From the NCBI GenBank assembly GCA_902622805.1, contig CACNRG010000004.1:18720-82719 (forward strand): a stretch of DNA of 64,000 nt, given 5' to 3'. Every line of letters starts with the position of its first letter. Position 1 is the stretch's first letter. The position numbers and the translations under genes were made by a program. Below are positions 55,983 to 64,000 of this stretch, piece by piece. The notes under the pieces are model-generated. The model worked only from the letters and a program-made list of their open reading frames with translations, had not been told where the DNA came from and did no database searches. The DNA comes from an uncultured Pelagibacteraceae bacterium. GTDB lineage: Bacteria > Pseudomonadota > Alphaproteobacteria > Pelagibacterales > Pelagibacteraceae.

Positions 55983-57677
55983 ATGATCTCAGTTTCTGGT
56001 AGGAAATGGCAAGAAATAAAGGTAAATAACAAAATAGTTGAAAAAATTCAACAAGATCACAATTTTTCAACCATATTATCAAAATTAATTGTTTCAAGAA
56101 AATTCAATGATAATGAAATATATTTGATAGAAAATCATTTATCATTATCAAATGTTTTTTTAAACAATCAAGATTTCATTAAATCTACAGAACTAGTCAA
56201 ATCTGCAATTAAAAATAAGGAAAAAATTTGTATCTTAGGTGACTATGATGTTGATGGATCAGCAGCTACGTCTTTATTAGTTAAATTTTTTGAAAATATT
56301 AATCATCCCTATTTTTATTATATACCTGACAGAGAAAAAGACGGTTATGGTGCGAGTACAAAATTATTTAAAAAATTGATTTTAAAAAAACCACGATTAG
56401 TAATAATGGTTGATTGTGGATCAACCTCATTAAAAGCTGTAGATTTTTTAAACAAGAATAATATAAAATCCCTAATTATAGATCATCATGAAATTTCAAG
56501 GCCGCTACCAAAAGCGAATATGATTATTAATCCAAAAAAAGATAACGGCTATATTGAGTATGATTATTTATGTGCAACATCATTGACGTATTTTTTCTTA
56601 GAAATGTTGGTGAATAATATTAGATGTAAAATCAATTTAAGGAAATATTTAATATATGTTTTACTAGCAACAGTTTGTGATGTTATGCCATTAAGAAAAT
56701 TAAATCGATTAATAGCAATAATTGCCTTAAAGGAATTTGATATTAATAAAAATTTTGCTTTTAAAGAGTTATATAGATTGAATAAAAGAAATAATAAAAT
56801 AAATATTGATGACTTAGGTTTCTTGATTGGTCCAATACTAAATTCTGGAGGTAGATTAGGTAAATCATTTTATGCAGTTGATTTATTATCTTCAGAAAAT
56901 AACAAGAATATTACACAAAGATCACTAGATTTAATAAAACTTAACGAAAAACGTAAAAAAATTGAATATTCTACTTTGAAATCTATTGATTTTGATAAGA
57001 TAGAAAAAGATAACAAAAAAATTGTTTTTTATTATGAACCAAATATTAATGAGGGTTTATTAGGGATAATAGCAGCAAGACTGAAAGATCATTTCAATAA
57101 ACCCTCTATTGTAATAACTAAGTCTCATAACCTTTTAAAAAGTTCAGCAAGATCTACACACAATTATAATATTGGTAGAGCTATAAAAAAATCATTAGAT
57201 CTTAATATAATTCTTAATGGAGGTGGGCATAGTATGGCAGCAGGTTTTACATTAAAAAAATCAAATTTATCAATTTTTAAAGATTTTATTCTTAAAGATT
57301 TTTCAAAATCTAATAAATCTTTAGATCCAACTTTAGAATATACTTCTCAAGTATCCTCAACTGTCATTAATAAAAATTTTTTTGACGATATTAAAAAAAT
57401 TGAACCCTTTGGAAGTGAAAACCCTTTACCAATATTTCTATTTAAAGATCTAAAGGTCGTCAGATCATCTGTGTTGAATGAAAAACATATTTCTTGTATA
57501 CTAAAGTCAAAGATAGGCTTTTCAATTAAATCAATTTCCTTTCATTCTTTGAATAGCAAAATTGGAGAGCATTTATTAAATTATAAAAAATATTTTAATG
57601 TTATAGGTCAAATTAATGAATATTTTATAAATAGTAAAAAAAGGCATCAATTAATAATTAAAGATATAACCTTGTGA
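55983..57677 (+). CDS. recJ: Single-stranded-DNA-specific exonuclease RecJ
   Basis: 564 residues of the DHH superfamily. Motifs: ILGDYDVDGSAATSLL, VMVDCGSTS, LIIDHHEIS (the DHH), then DHHA1-type GLLGIIAARLKDHFNKPSIV and LNGGGHSMAAGFTLKK. It degrades 5'-ended single strands in repair and recombination. glpX-recJ adjacency is common in Alphaproteobacteria. tRNA-Glu follows after 51 bases. Confidence 0.96.
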   Translation: MISVSGRKWQEIKVNNKIVEKIQQDHNFSTILSKLIVSRKFNDNEIYLIENHLSLSNVFLNNQDFIKSTELVKSAIKNKEKICILGDYDVDGSAATSLLVKFFENINHPYFYYIPDREKDGYGASTKLFKKLILKKPRLVIMVDCGSTSLKAVDFLNKNNIKSLIIDHHEISRPLPKANMIINPKKDNGYIEYDYLCATSLTYFFLEMLVNNIRCKINLRKYLIYVLLATVCDVMPLRKLNRLIAIIALKEFDINKNFAFKELYRLNKRNNKINIDDLGFLIGPILNSGGRLGKSFYAVDLLSSENNKNITQRSLDLIKLNEKRKKIEYSTLKSIDFDKIEKDNKKIVFYYEPNINEGLLGIIAARLKDHFNKPSIVITKSHNLLKSSARSTHNYNIGRAIKKSLDLNIILNGGGHSMAAGFTLKKSNLSIFKDFILKDFSKSNKSLDPTLEYTSQVSSTVINKNFFDDIKKIEPFGSENPLPIFLFKDLKVVRSSVLNEKHISCILKSKIGFSIKSISFHSLNSKIGEHLLNYKKYFNVIGQINEYFINSKKRHQLIIKDITL

Positions 57678-57728
57678 TTTATTATAGACTTGATAAATAA
57701 GGACTTTTCAAATAAAAGACCTCAAAAT

Positions 57729-57803
57729 GGTCCCTTCGTCTATCGGTTAGGACACGTGGTTTTCATCCTCGAAAGAGGGGTTCGATTCCCCTAGGGACCG
57801 CCA
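57729..57803 (+). tRNA. tRNA-Glu (anticodon TTC), CCA encoded, with a mismatched anticodon stem
   Basis: Acceptor GGTCCCT pairs with AGGGACC, discriminator G, encoded CCA. D arm CGTC/GGAC; T arm AGGGG-TTCGATT-CCCCT. The anticodon loop TTTTCAT gives TTC. The anticodon stem is CGTGG/CCTCG, which leaves a T-T mismatch at the middle pair (57757 opposite 57769, by position). All other arms are perfect, so this is scored as a real tRNA. The glycan region begins directly after it. Confidence 0.95.
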
Positions 57804-57808
57804 TAAAT

Positions 57809-58087
57809 ATGCATTTTGTTTATCTTATTGTGACAAAAAAAGAGCATAAATTAATATCATATGTTGGTTATACAAATAATCTTAAAAAAAGGTTAAATCT
57901 ACATAATAGCTCTAAAGGGGCTAAATTTACTAGGGGAAGAAAATGGAAACTTATTTATTTCAAAAAATTCAAAAGTAAAAATATTGCTTTAAAAGAGGAG
58001 TTTAAATTAAAAAAAAACTATAATTTCAGAAAGAGAATCAAAGAAAATTATACTAAGAATGAAAATATCTATTCTATTACCATATAA
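57809..58087 (+). CDS. GIY-YIG nuclease-domain protein
   Basis: 92 residues, a stand-alone GIY-YIG domain: FVYLI ... SYVGYTNNLKKRLNLHN (the YVG strand and the Arg), GAKFTRGRKWKLIYFKKF, and the Glu of ALKEEFKLK. The family makes DNA strand cuts in repair or in mobile introns; these short UPF0213/YhbQ-like proteins have no settled role. It begins five bases after tRNA-Glu and overlaps the next gene by 29 bases, so it is either a passenger of the glycan operon or a relic near a tRNA-linked insertion point. Confidence 0.85.
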   Translation: MHFVYLIVTKKEHKLISYVGYTNNLKKRLNLHNSSKGAKFTRGRKWKLIYFKKFKSKNIALKEEFKLKKNYNFRKRIKENYTKNENIYSITI

Positions 58088-60176
58088 AGAAAATTTTTCT
58101 TCGAATTATGCCGGAGCTGTTTCGTTATTTGTAAATGATACAATCAAAAATAGTAAGTATTTTAAGAACTCTTATATTTTTGGAAATATGCCTTACAAAA
58201 AAGCATTTCTTAAAAATTATATGAATATTGAATTAGATAAATCTTTAGTTCAAAGCAATAGTAAAGTTTATGTTTATAAATTTCTTGAAAAAGAAAAATT
58301 AATTAATTCAGATATAATAGAAATACATAATAGACCAAATTATATTCAATATCTTAAACATATCAATAACAAGAAGATAATTTTATATTTTCATAATGAT
58401 CCATTGTCTATGAATGGATCAAAATCGGTTAAGGATAGAATTTTTTTATTAAATAATATTGATAAGATTTTATTTAACAGTGAATGGTCTCAAGAAAGAT
58501 TTTTTATAGGTATATCGAATAAATCTTTATTGAAACAAAAAACCTCAGTTTGTTATCAATCAACTAATAGAGTTAAAATAGATTTTAGTAAAAAAAAGAA
58601 ACTTATATCATTCATTGGAAAGCTAAATACAGCTAAAGGATATGATATTTTTGGACAAACTATTGTTAGAATATTAGATAAATATAAAAATTGGAAAGCA
58701 TTAGTTATAGGCGATGAAAGAAGAGAGAAACTTATTTTTAGTCATAAAAATTTATTAGTAAAAGGCTATACTAAACATGATAAGGTTTTAAATAAATTAA
58801 AAGATGTAAGTATTTCTGTTGTGTGTTCAAGATGGGAAGAACCATTTGGTAGAACTAGTCTTGAAGCTGCGAGCAGAGGCTCTGCCGTAATTATAAGTAA
58901 TAGAGGTGGTCTACCAGAAACATCAAAAAATGCCATTATATTGAAAGAACTTTCTTCTAATGAACTATATACGCAAATAGAAAAACTTATTTTAGATAAA
59001 AATGAATTATTAAAAATACAAAAATTAAATTATAAAAATTTCATTTTTGATCATGTTTATATTTCTAAAATTATTGATAATATCAGAGAAGGTTTTTCAA
59101 ATATAAATTTATTTTTTGTAAAAAAAAATAAGAAAATAAAGATAATGCATATTACAAATTTTAATGAAAGATTTAACGGAAGACTACATTACAATACAGG
59201 TAGAAGGATAAATAATGGATTTATAAGAAATCAACACAATGTTTTATCCTTAAGTGATAGAGACATCATTCATAACAACAAAACCATTAGAGACATAAAC
59301 GGTAAAAAAACATTACAGAATAAAATACTTGAAACATTTAATAACTTCAAACCAGATTGCATAATTTTAGGACACGCAGATCGCGTTGAAAGAACAACAT
59401 TAAATAAAATAAAAGATATAAACAAAAATCTTAAAATTTCACAATGGTTTTTAGATCCATTATCAAAATATGGTCCAGATCATAAAACTAATAAAGATAG
59501 AATATTAGATAAGATTGACTTAATCGATAATACTTTTTTAACTACAGACCCTAATTCTTTATCTTTTAAATTACCAAATTCTTATTTTATTCCTAATCCA
59601 TGTGATCAAGCTTTTGAAGTTTTAACTAATTACAAAAAAAATTGTAATTATGATGTTTTCTTTGCTATGAGTCACGGCGTTCATCGTGGAGAACTAAAAT
59701 CTGGTAAAAATGATGATAGAGAAGTTTTTATAAACAAAGTTATCAAAAAAAACCCAAGTTTGAAATTTGATGTTTATGGTATGAATAATGTTCAGCCAAT
59801 TTGGGCGGATCAATTTATAAATAGAATATCTAATTCTTATATGGGAATAAACCTAAGTAGAGGAAAACCAATAAAATATTATAGTAGTGATAGAATTGTT
59901 CAAATTATAGGGAATGGCTTATTAACTTTTATAGATAAAAAAACATTTCTAAGTGATTTTTTTTCTAATAATGAGGTGATTTTTTATAATAATTTAGAAG
60001 ATTTAAGTGAAAAACTAAACAAATATAAAAGAGATACAAAAAAAGGAAAAAATATTGCAAAAAATGGTAGAAATAAGTATTTCAAATATTTTAATTCAAA
60101 TTTAGTTTCAGAATATATATTAAAAAAAACATTCGATTTAAAATCAGCAAATAAATTCTTATGGGATAATAAATAG
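58059..60176 (+). CDS. Double glycosyltransferase: GT4 domain fused to a CgeB-like domain
   Basis: 705 residues. Residues 1-345 form a GT-B enzyme of family 4: KISILLPYKENFSSNYAGAV, LISFIGKLNTAKGYDIFGQ and SRWEEPFGRTSLEAASRGSAVI with the Glu of the EX7E motif. From about residue 360 (KIMHITNFNERFNGRLHYNT) a second GT-B-like half begins, resembling CgeB/DUF3880-type proteins: FKPDCIILGHADRVE, ISQWFLDPLSKYGPD, FFAMSHGVHRG and GLLTFIDKKTFLSDFFS. The two halves may add successive sugars. The start overlaps the GIY-YIG gene by 29 bases; MKISILLPY fits the family. Confidence 0.85.
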   Translation: MKISILLPYKENFSSNYAGAVSLFVNDTIKNSKYFKNSYIFGNMPYKKAFLKNYMNIELDKSLVQSNSKVYVYKFLEKEKLINSDIIEIHNRPNYIQYLKHINNKKIILYFHNDPLSMNGSKSVKDRIFLLNNIDKILFNSEWSQERFFIGISNKSLLKQKTSVCYQSTNRVKIDFSKKKKLISFIGKLNTAKGYDIFGQTIVRILDKYKNWKALVIGDERREKLIFSHKNLLVKGYTKHDKVLNKLKDVSISVVCSRWEEPFGRTSLEAASRGSAVIISNRGGLPETSKNAIILKELSSNELYTQIEKLILDKNELLKIQKLNYKNFIFDHVYISKIIDNIREGFSNINLFFVKKNKKIKIMHITNFNERFNGRLHYNTGRRINNGFIRNQHNVLSLSDRDIIHNNKTIRDINGKKTLQNKILETFNNFKPDCIILGHADRVERTTLNKIKDINKNLKISQWFLDPLSKYGPDHKTNKDRILDKIDLIDNTFLTTDPNSLSFKLPNSYFIPNPCDQAFEVLTNYKKNCNYDVFFAMSHGVHRGELKSGKNDDREVFINKVIKKNPSLKFDVYGMNNVQPIWADQFINRISNSYMGINLSRGKPIKYYSSDRIVQIIGNGLLTFIDKKTFLSDFFSNNEVIFYNNLEDLSEKLNKYKRDTKKGKNIAKNGRNKYFKYFNSNLVSEYILKKTFDLKSANKFLWDNK

Positions 60177-60180
60177 ATTA

Positions 60181-60705
60181 ATGAAGTTAATTAAGACATC
60201 AATTCCAGGACCTTTAATAGTTAAGACTAATATCTATAAGGACAAACGAGGTTTCCTAAAAGAAACTTATCAAAAAAAAATTTTTAAAAATAAAGATTTC
60301 CCATTTGATATAATGTCATATTCAAAAAAAAATGTATTACGTGGATTGCATTTACAAATAAAAAAACCACAAGCTAAATTCATTACTGTAACACATGGAA
60401 AAATTTTAGATGTTGTCGTTGATTTAAGAAAAAAATCTAAATTTTTCGGTAAACATATGACATTAAAAATTTCTGATAAAAGTGATTTTTCATTTTATAT
60501 ACCTGAAGGATTTGCACATGGTTTCATTTGCTTAAGCTCAAGTTGTACTGTGAATTATAAATGTTCTGAATATAGACATTCTGAATTTGAAAGAACTTTA
60601 CTTTGGAATGATGAAAATTTAAAAATCAATTGGAATATTAAAAAACCTATAATTTCTGATAAAGATAAAAATGGTAAAAATCTTATTTTTTTTAAAAATT
60701 TGTAA
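60181..60705 (+). CDS. rfbC: dTDP-4-dehydrorhamnose 3,5-epimerase
   Basis: 174 residues, cupin fold. NVLRGLHLQIKKPQAKF contains the catalytic His, VDLRKKSKFFGKH and YIPEGFAHGFICLS are the usual strands, and NYKCSEYRHSEFERTLLW holds the Tyr and Glu region. RmlC makes the L-rhamno precursor from dTDP-4-keto-6-deoxyglucose. rfbA, B and D are not in the window and may lie beyond it. Some RmlC-like proteins act on other dTDP-sugars. Shares one base with the next gene. Confidence 0.88.
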   Translation: MKLIKTSIPGPLIVKTNIYKDKRGFLKETYQKKIFKNKDFPFDIMSYSKKNVLRGLHLQIKKPQAKFITVTHGKILDVVVDLRKKSKFFGKHMTLKISDKSDFSFYIPEGFAHGFICLSSSCTVNYKCSEYRHSEFERTLLWNDENLKINWNIKKPIISDKDKNGKNLIFFKNL

Positions 60706-61451
60706 TGAAATTTGAAGAAAAAATAAAAAACAAATTTTTATATTCAAAAGGATCTAATTTATTTAAATTTTTATACTTTAATTTTCAATTTTTTAAATCA
60801 AAGATAAAACCTAGAATAATTAATGCTAATTGGGGGGTAGATATTATTGTTGATAGTATATTTAGACGTAAAAAAAAAGGTACATATATAGATGTAGGAT
60901 GCCATCATCCACTAATAAATAATAATACCTATTTATTATATAAAAGAGGCTGGTCTGGAATTAATATAGATCTTGATTTCAATTCAATTGAAATGTTTAA
61001 TTATTTTAGACCTGATGATGACAATCAAAAAATAGCGTTATCAGACAAAAAAAGTATAAGTAATTTGTATTTTTTTCATAATAGAGCTCCTAAAAATACT
61101 TTAAGTAAAAACAATAGTCTTGGTGCAAAAAAAATATTAAAGATTAATACAGACACTTTAGATAATGTAATTAAGAAATCAAAATTAAGAATTAAAGAAA
61201 TAGATTTTTTGAGTGTAGATGTTGAGGGAAATGAATTTAATGTTCTTAAAGGTTTAAATTTTAAAAGATATAAACCTAAAGTTATTTGTCTTGAATTAAT
61301 AAATAAAAATAAAAATTTTTTTTATGAGCAAAAAATTGAAGATATACAAAAATCAAAAATTTATAAATTTATGATTAAAAGGAAATACAAATTAGCTAAT
61401 TGGATACACGATGATTTAATTTTTATTTCAAATTCCTTATTAAAAAAATAA
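60705..61451 (+). CDS. FkbM-family methyltransferase
   Basis: 248 residues. YIDVGCHHPLINNNTYLLYK followed by GWSGINIDLDFNSIEMF is the SAM-binding region, and TLDNVIKKSK ... IDFLSVDVEGNEFNVLKGLN is the FkbM hallmark. Members O-methylate sugars or glycolipids. The N-terminal 30 residues are basic and aromatic. It begins one base inside rfbC and stops directly before the next ATG, so expression is tied to the glycan operon. Confidence 0.9.
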   Translation: MKFEEKIKNKFLYSKGSNLFKFLYFNFQFFKSKIKPRIINANWGVDIIVDSIFRRKKKGTYIDVGCHHPLINNNTYLLYKRGWSGINIDLDFNSIEMFNYFRPDDDNQKIALSDKKSISNLYFFHNRAPKNTLSKNNSLGAKKILKINTDTLDNVIKKSKLRIKEIDFLSVDVEGNEFNVLKGLNFKRYKPKVICLELINKNKNFFYEQKIEDIQKSKIYKFMIKRKYKLANWIHDDLIFISNSLLKK

Positions 61452-62333
61452 ATGATATCTATAACAATACCCTCATTTAATAACGTAAAATATCTTAAAC
61501 TTTGTATAGATAGTATAGAAAAAAATTCTTATTTTAATAACGAAATATTGATACATATTAATGATGGCTCCGATGGTACTCTTGAATTTATCAAACAAAA
61601 AAAATTAAAATTTACACATTCACCATTTAATGAAGGTCTTTGTATTGGCATGAATAAAGCCAGTAAGCTCAGTTCATTTGATTATATACTTTATGCTCAT
61701 GATGATATGTATTTTTTACCAAAATGGGACTTATTTTTAATAGAGGAAATTAAATTACTTAAAACCGATAAATTTTATCTATCAAGTATAATGATAAATG
61801 GCGATCCGAAACTTAATGGTCATCTAAATCTTAATGCTGGAGATACAATTGATAATTTTAACGAAAAATATCTTTTAGAAAATTATTTAAATTTGAAACA
61901 TGATGATTTTCAAGGTTCTACTTGGGCACCTCATCTAGTTCATAAAAATCTTTGGAATGAAGTAGGTGGGTTTAGTGAAGAATTTTCTCCAGGACTAGGG
62001 TCTGATCCTGACTTTAATATGAAATTGTGGAAATCAGGAGTAAGAATTTTTAAATGTCTCAATAAATCAAGAGTTTATCATTTTGGATCAATAACTATTC
62101 ATAAAAAAAAATCTTCGCTTAAAAAAAAACATGGGTCAATTGCTAATAAAATTTTTTTATTAAAATGGGGGATTACTATAAAATTCTTTAAACGATATTA
62201 TCTAAAGTCACATATTTTACATAATGAAAAGCTTATAGAGCCTAATAAAAATATTTTATATTACATAGATTTGCTAAAGAATAAACTTTCATATTATTAC
62301 CATAAAATATTTTCATCTATAAAATTAAAATGA
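61452..62333 (+). CDS. Glycosyltransferase family 2
   Basis: 293 residues. GT-A fold: SITIPSFNNVKYLKLCIDSI at the start, HINDGSDGTLEF for nucleotide binding, and YILYAHDDMYFLPKWD with the metal-binding acidic pair. TWAPHLVHKNLWNEVGGFSEEF is the acceptor-side stretch. It should transfer a sugar from a nucleotide donor to a growing surface glycan; donor and linkage cannot be read. Starts immediately after the FkbM stop and overlaps the next gene by four bases. Confidence 0.9.
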   Translation: MISITIPSFNNVKYLKLCIDSIEKNSYFNNEILIHINDGSDGTLEFIKQKKLKFTHSPFNEGLCIGMNKASKLSSFDYILYAHDDMYFLPKWDLFLIEEIKLLKTDKFYLSSIMINGDPKLNGHLNLNAGDTIDNFNEKYLLENYLNLKHDDFQGSTWAPHLVHKNLWNEVGGFSEEFSPGLGSDPDFNMKLWKSGVRIFKCLNKSRVYHFGSITIHKKKSSLKKKHGSIANKIFLLKWGITIKFFKRYYLKSHILHNEKLIEPNKNILYYIDLLKNKLSYYYHKIFSSIKLK

Positions 62334-63334
62334 ATATCTTATTTTATTGTCCATTTAAATTTGATCTTAATTCAAAAAAAATATCATCATTAGGTGGTAT
62401 TGAAAGTTTAAATATAGATTTATGTAAAGAACTTGCAAAAAAGAAAATTTTTAAAATATTCTTAGCAACTCATTGCAAAAAAAAAATTGAAAAAAAAAAT
62501 CTTATAAATATACCAATTAAAAAAATTCTTGATAATAAAGATAATATAAAATTTGATATAATAATAAGTTCAAATGATCCAAATATTTTTAATAGATTTA
62601 AATTTTCAAAAAAAATATTATGGATGCATAATACGTTATCAATTGAAAAATCATTAAGAAAAAAAAAATTTTTTTCAATAATAAAAAATAAAATATCTGC
62701 AGTCTTTGTAAGCAAATATTTAAAAGATAAAACTTCAAAAATTTATTTTTTTAATAAAAGAATAATAATTAATAATTTTTTATCTAAAAAATTTCAAATA
62801 CAAAATTTAAATTATAAACGTAAAAAAATAATTGTATGGTCTGTACAAAGAGAGAGGGGTTTAGATAATACAATTCAAATGTGGATCAAAAAAATATATC
62901 CAAAAAATCCAAAATTAAATTTTTATATCTATGGTGTAGATAAAAATAAGTATAAAAATAAAATAAAATATTTGAAAAATTTTAATATTCATTTTTTTGG
63001 AAGAGTCTCTAAAGATAAATTAAGAAATATATATACTAAATCTTTAGCAATGATATGCCTTGGATATGATGAAACATTTTGTCTTAACGCGCTTGAAGCT
63101 AATGCTTGTGGTTTACCATTGCTTACTTTTGGAAAAACAGCTTTAAAAGATTATGCGATAAATAATTATAATAGTTTTATTATAAAAAATTTTTATGATT
63201 TATCCAAAAAAATTGAATTAATTTCAAATGAAAAAATTAATCAGAAAGTTATTATCAACTCTTTTAATAAAGCACAAAAATATAGATTAGAAAAAATTGT
63301 CAAATTATGGATAAACCTAATTAAGAAAATATGA
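62330..63334 (+). CDS. Glycosyltransferase family 4-like
   Basis: 334 residues, GT-B fold. The N-terminal half has LGGIESLNIDLCKELAKK and KKILWMHNTLSIEK; the C-terminal half has VWSVQRERGLDN, FFGRVSKDKLRNIYTKSLAMI and YDETFCLNALEANACGLPLLTFG, with the EX7E-type motif. Very rich in Lys, Ile and Asn, like its neighbours. Overlaps the preceding and following genes by four bases each (ATGA). Confidence 0.85.
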   Translation: MNILFYCPFKFDLNSKKISSLGGIESLNIDLCKELAKKKIFKIFLATHCKKKIEKKNLINIPIKKILDNKDNIKFDIIISSNDPNIFNRFKFSKKILWMHNTLSIEKSLRKKKFFSIIKNKISAVFVSKYLKDKTSKIYFFNKRIIINNFLSKKFQIQNLNYKRKKIIVWSVQRERGLDNTIQMWIKKIYPKNPKLNFYIYGVDKNKYKNKIKYLKNFNIHFFGRVSKDKLRNIYTKSLAMICLGYDETFCLNALEANACGLPLLTFGKTALKDYAINNYNSFIIKNFYDLSKKIELISNEKINQKVIINSFNKAQKYRLEKIVKLWINLIKKI

Positions 63335-64000
63335 ACATTTTTAATGATATTACTCTTATTATTGTTTGTTTTAATAGTGAAAAACTTATTCAAAAAAACT
63401 TGAATGAACTTAAAAAATTTAAAATAATCATAATTGATAATTCTCAATCAAAAAAAACTTTTGATTTAGTTAAAGATTTACCAAATATTAATTATTTACA
63501 AACAGATAAGAATCTTGGCTATGGCCAGGCTAACAATTTAGGTGTTAATAAAGCAACAACACCTTTTATAATGATATTAAATCCAGATATTTTAATTAAT
63601 GTAGAAGCAATTAAGATTTTATATGAAAGATTTAATTTATATAAAAACATAGGAATATTGGCTCCTAGTTTGTACGATAATAATCAGAAAAGAAGATCTA
63701 ATGGTTCTATTTCTCGTTTAAAAAATAATATTTCAAGAATATCCACTTTAACAAATAAAAATCTTGCTGAGGGTGATACATGTTATGATTTTGTTGTAGG
63801 TTGTTCTCTTTTCATGCGTAAAGATTTTTTCCAAAGTATTGGTGGTTTTGATGCTAAATTCTTTATGTATTTTGAAGATAATGATCTCTGTGATCGTGTT
63901 TATAAAAATAATAAGTGTGTTATTGAAATCCCAGATGCAAAAATGATACATATGCAAGGATTATCATCTTATGTTAATTTTTTAAGTAGTACAAAACTAT
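63331..64000 (+). CDS. Glycosyltransferase family 2, cut by window end
   Basis: Open from ATG 63331 to the window edge, 223 codons visible with no stop. The translation starts MNIFNDITLIIVCFNSEKLI and shows KNLGYGQANNLGVNKATTPF, MILNPDILIN (acidic metal site), VVGCSLFMRKDFFQSIGGFD and FFMYFEDNDLCDRVYKN, a pattern typical of rhamnosyltransferase-like (WbbL-type) GT2 enzymes. With rfbC upstream, dTDP-rhamnose is a plausible donor, but this is inferred. Coupled to the previous gene through ATGA. Confidence 0.88.
   Translation, partial: MNIFNDITLIIVCFNSEKLIQKNLNELKKFKIIIIDNSQSKKTFDLVKDLPNINYLQTDKNLGYGQANNLGVNKATTPFIMILNPDILINVEAIKILYERFNLYKNIGILAPSLYDNNQKRRSNGSISRLKNNISRISTLTNKNLAEGDTCYDFVVGCSLFMRKDFFQSIGGFDAKFFMYFEDNDLCDRVYKNNKCVIEIPDAKMIHMQGLSSYVNFLSSTKL

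Noticed and set aside
63241-63957. Minus-strand open frames in the last 760 bases
   Set aside because: The plus strand carries a convincing family 2 glycosyltransferase that runs off the window; the minus frames are antisense shadows.

Overview
The window looks like a piece of a SAR11 (Candidatus Pelagibacter-type, Alphaproteobacteria) chromosome. The evidence is the very AT-rich sequence (judged by eye, not counted), genes packed with TAATG and ATGA stop/start overlaps, no intergenic gap above 300 bases, and typical alphaproteobacterial gene order (argS-x-nagZ-scpA-scpB-tatABC-serS, yajC-secD-secF, ssb-gyrA-coaD-ppi-tgt, mltB-rlpA-dac-tmk-holB-metG-tatD-MBL). No transposase, integrase, CRISPR array or rRNA is visible. 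The species assignment is an inference from these traits.

Left flank (1-14,625). An asparagine synthetase cut by the window edge meets a small HAD-like gene tail to tail. A near-consensus promoter then drives valS-ilvD-manC. After manC come accessory cell-surface genes: a methyltransferase, a LicD-family protein, a sulfotransferase-like protein, an APS-kinase-like protein, and a tight three-gene module of DUF4956 membrane protein, CotH-like kinase with a C-terminal beta-helix, and VTC-type polyphosphate polymerase domain. This module is the most promising uncharacterised system in the window.

Core (14,678-57,677). Housekeeping genes cover translation (argS, serS, metG, tgt, tRNA-Lys, -Ser, -Pro), DNA metabolism (xthA, dgt, scpAB, uvrA, ssb, gyrA, recG, tmk, holB, recJ), protein export (tatABC, yajC, secDF), peptidoglycan turnover (nagZ, mltB, an RlpA-like protein, a D,D-carboxypeptidase), redox and iron-sulfur functions (sodB, glutathione peroxidase, erpA, sdhE, an NDUFS4-like protein), and transport (nhaA, rarD, an SbmA/BacA-like protein). 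The queuine tRNA-ribosyltransferase lacks two of the four usual zinc ligands.

Right flank (57,729-64,000). Straight after tRNA-Glu comes a GIY-YIG gene, then a densely overlapping glycan operon (a double glycosyltransferase, rfbC, an FkbM methyltransferase and three more glycosyltransferases) that runs off the window. The housekeeping core is therefore bracketed by two surface-polysaccharide regions, which fits the known concentration of strain-variable genes in SAR11 surface-glycan islands. Many convergent genes end within a few bases of each other or overlap, leaving no room for intrinsic terminators; I found no convincing terminator hairpin.
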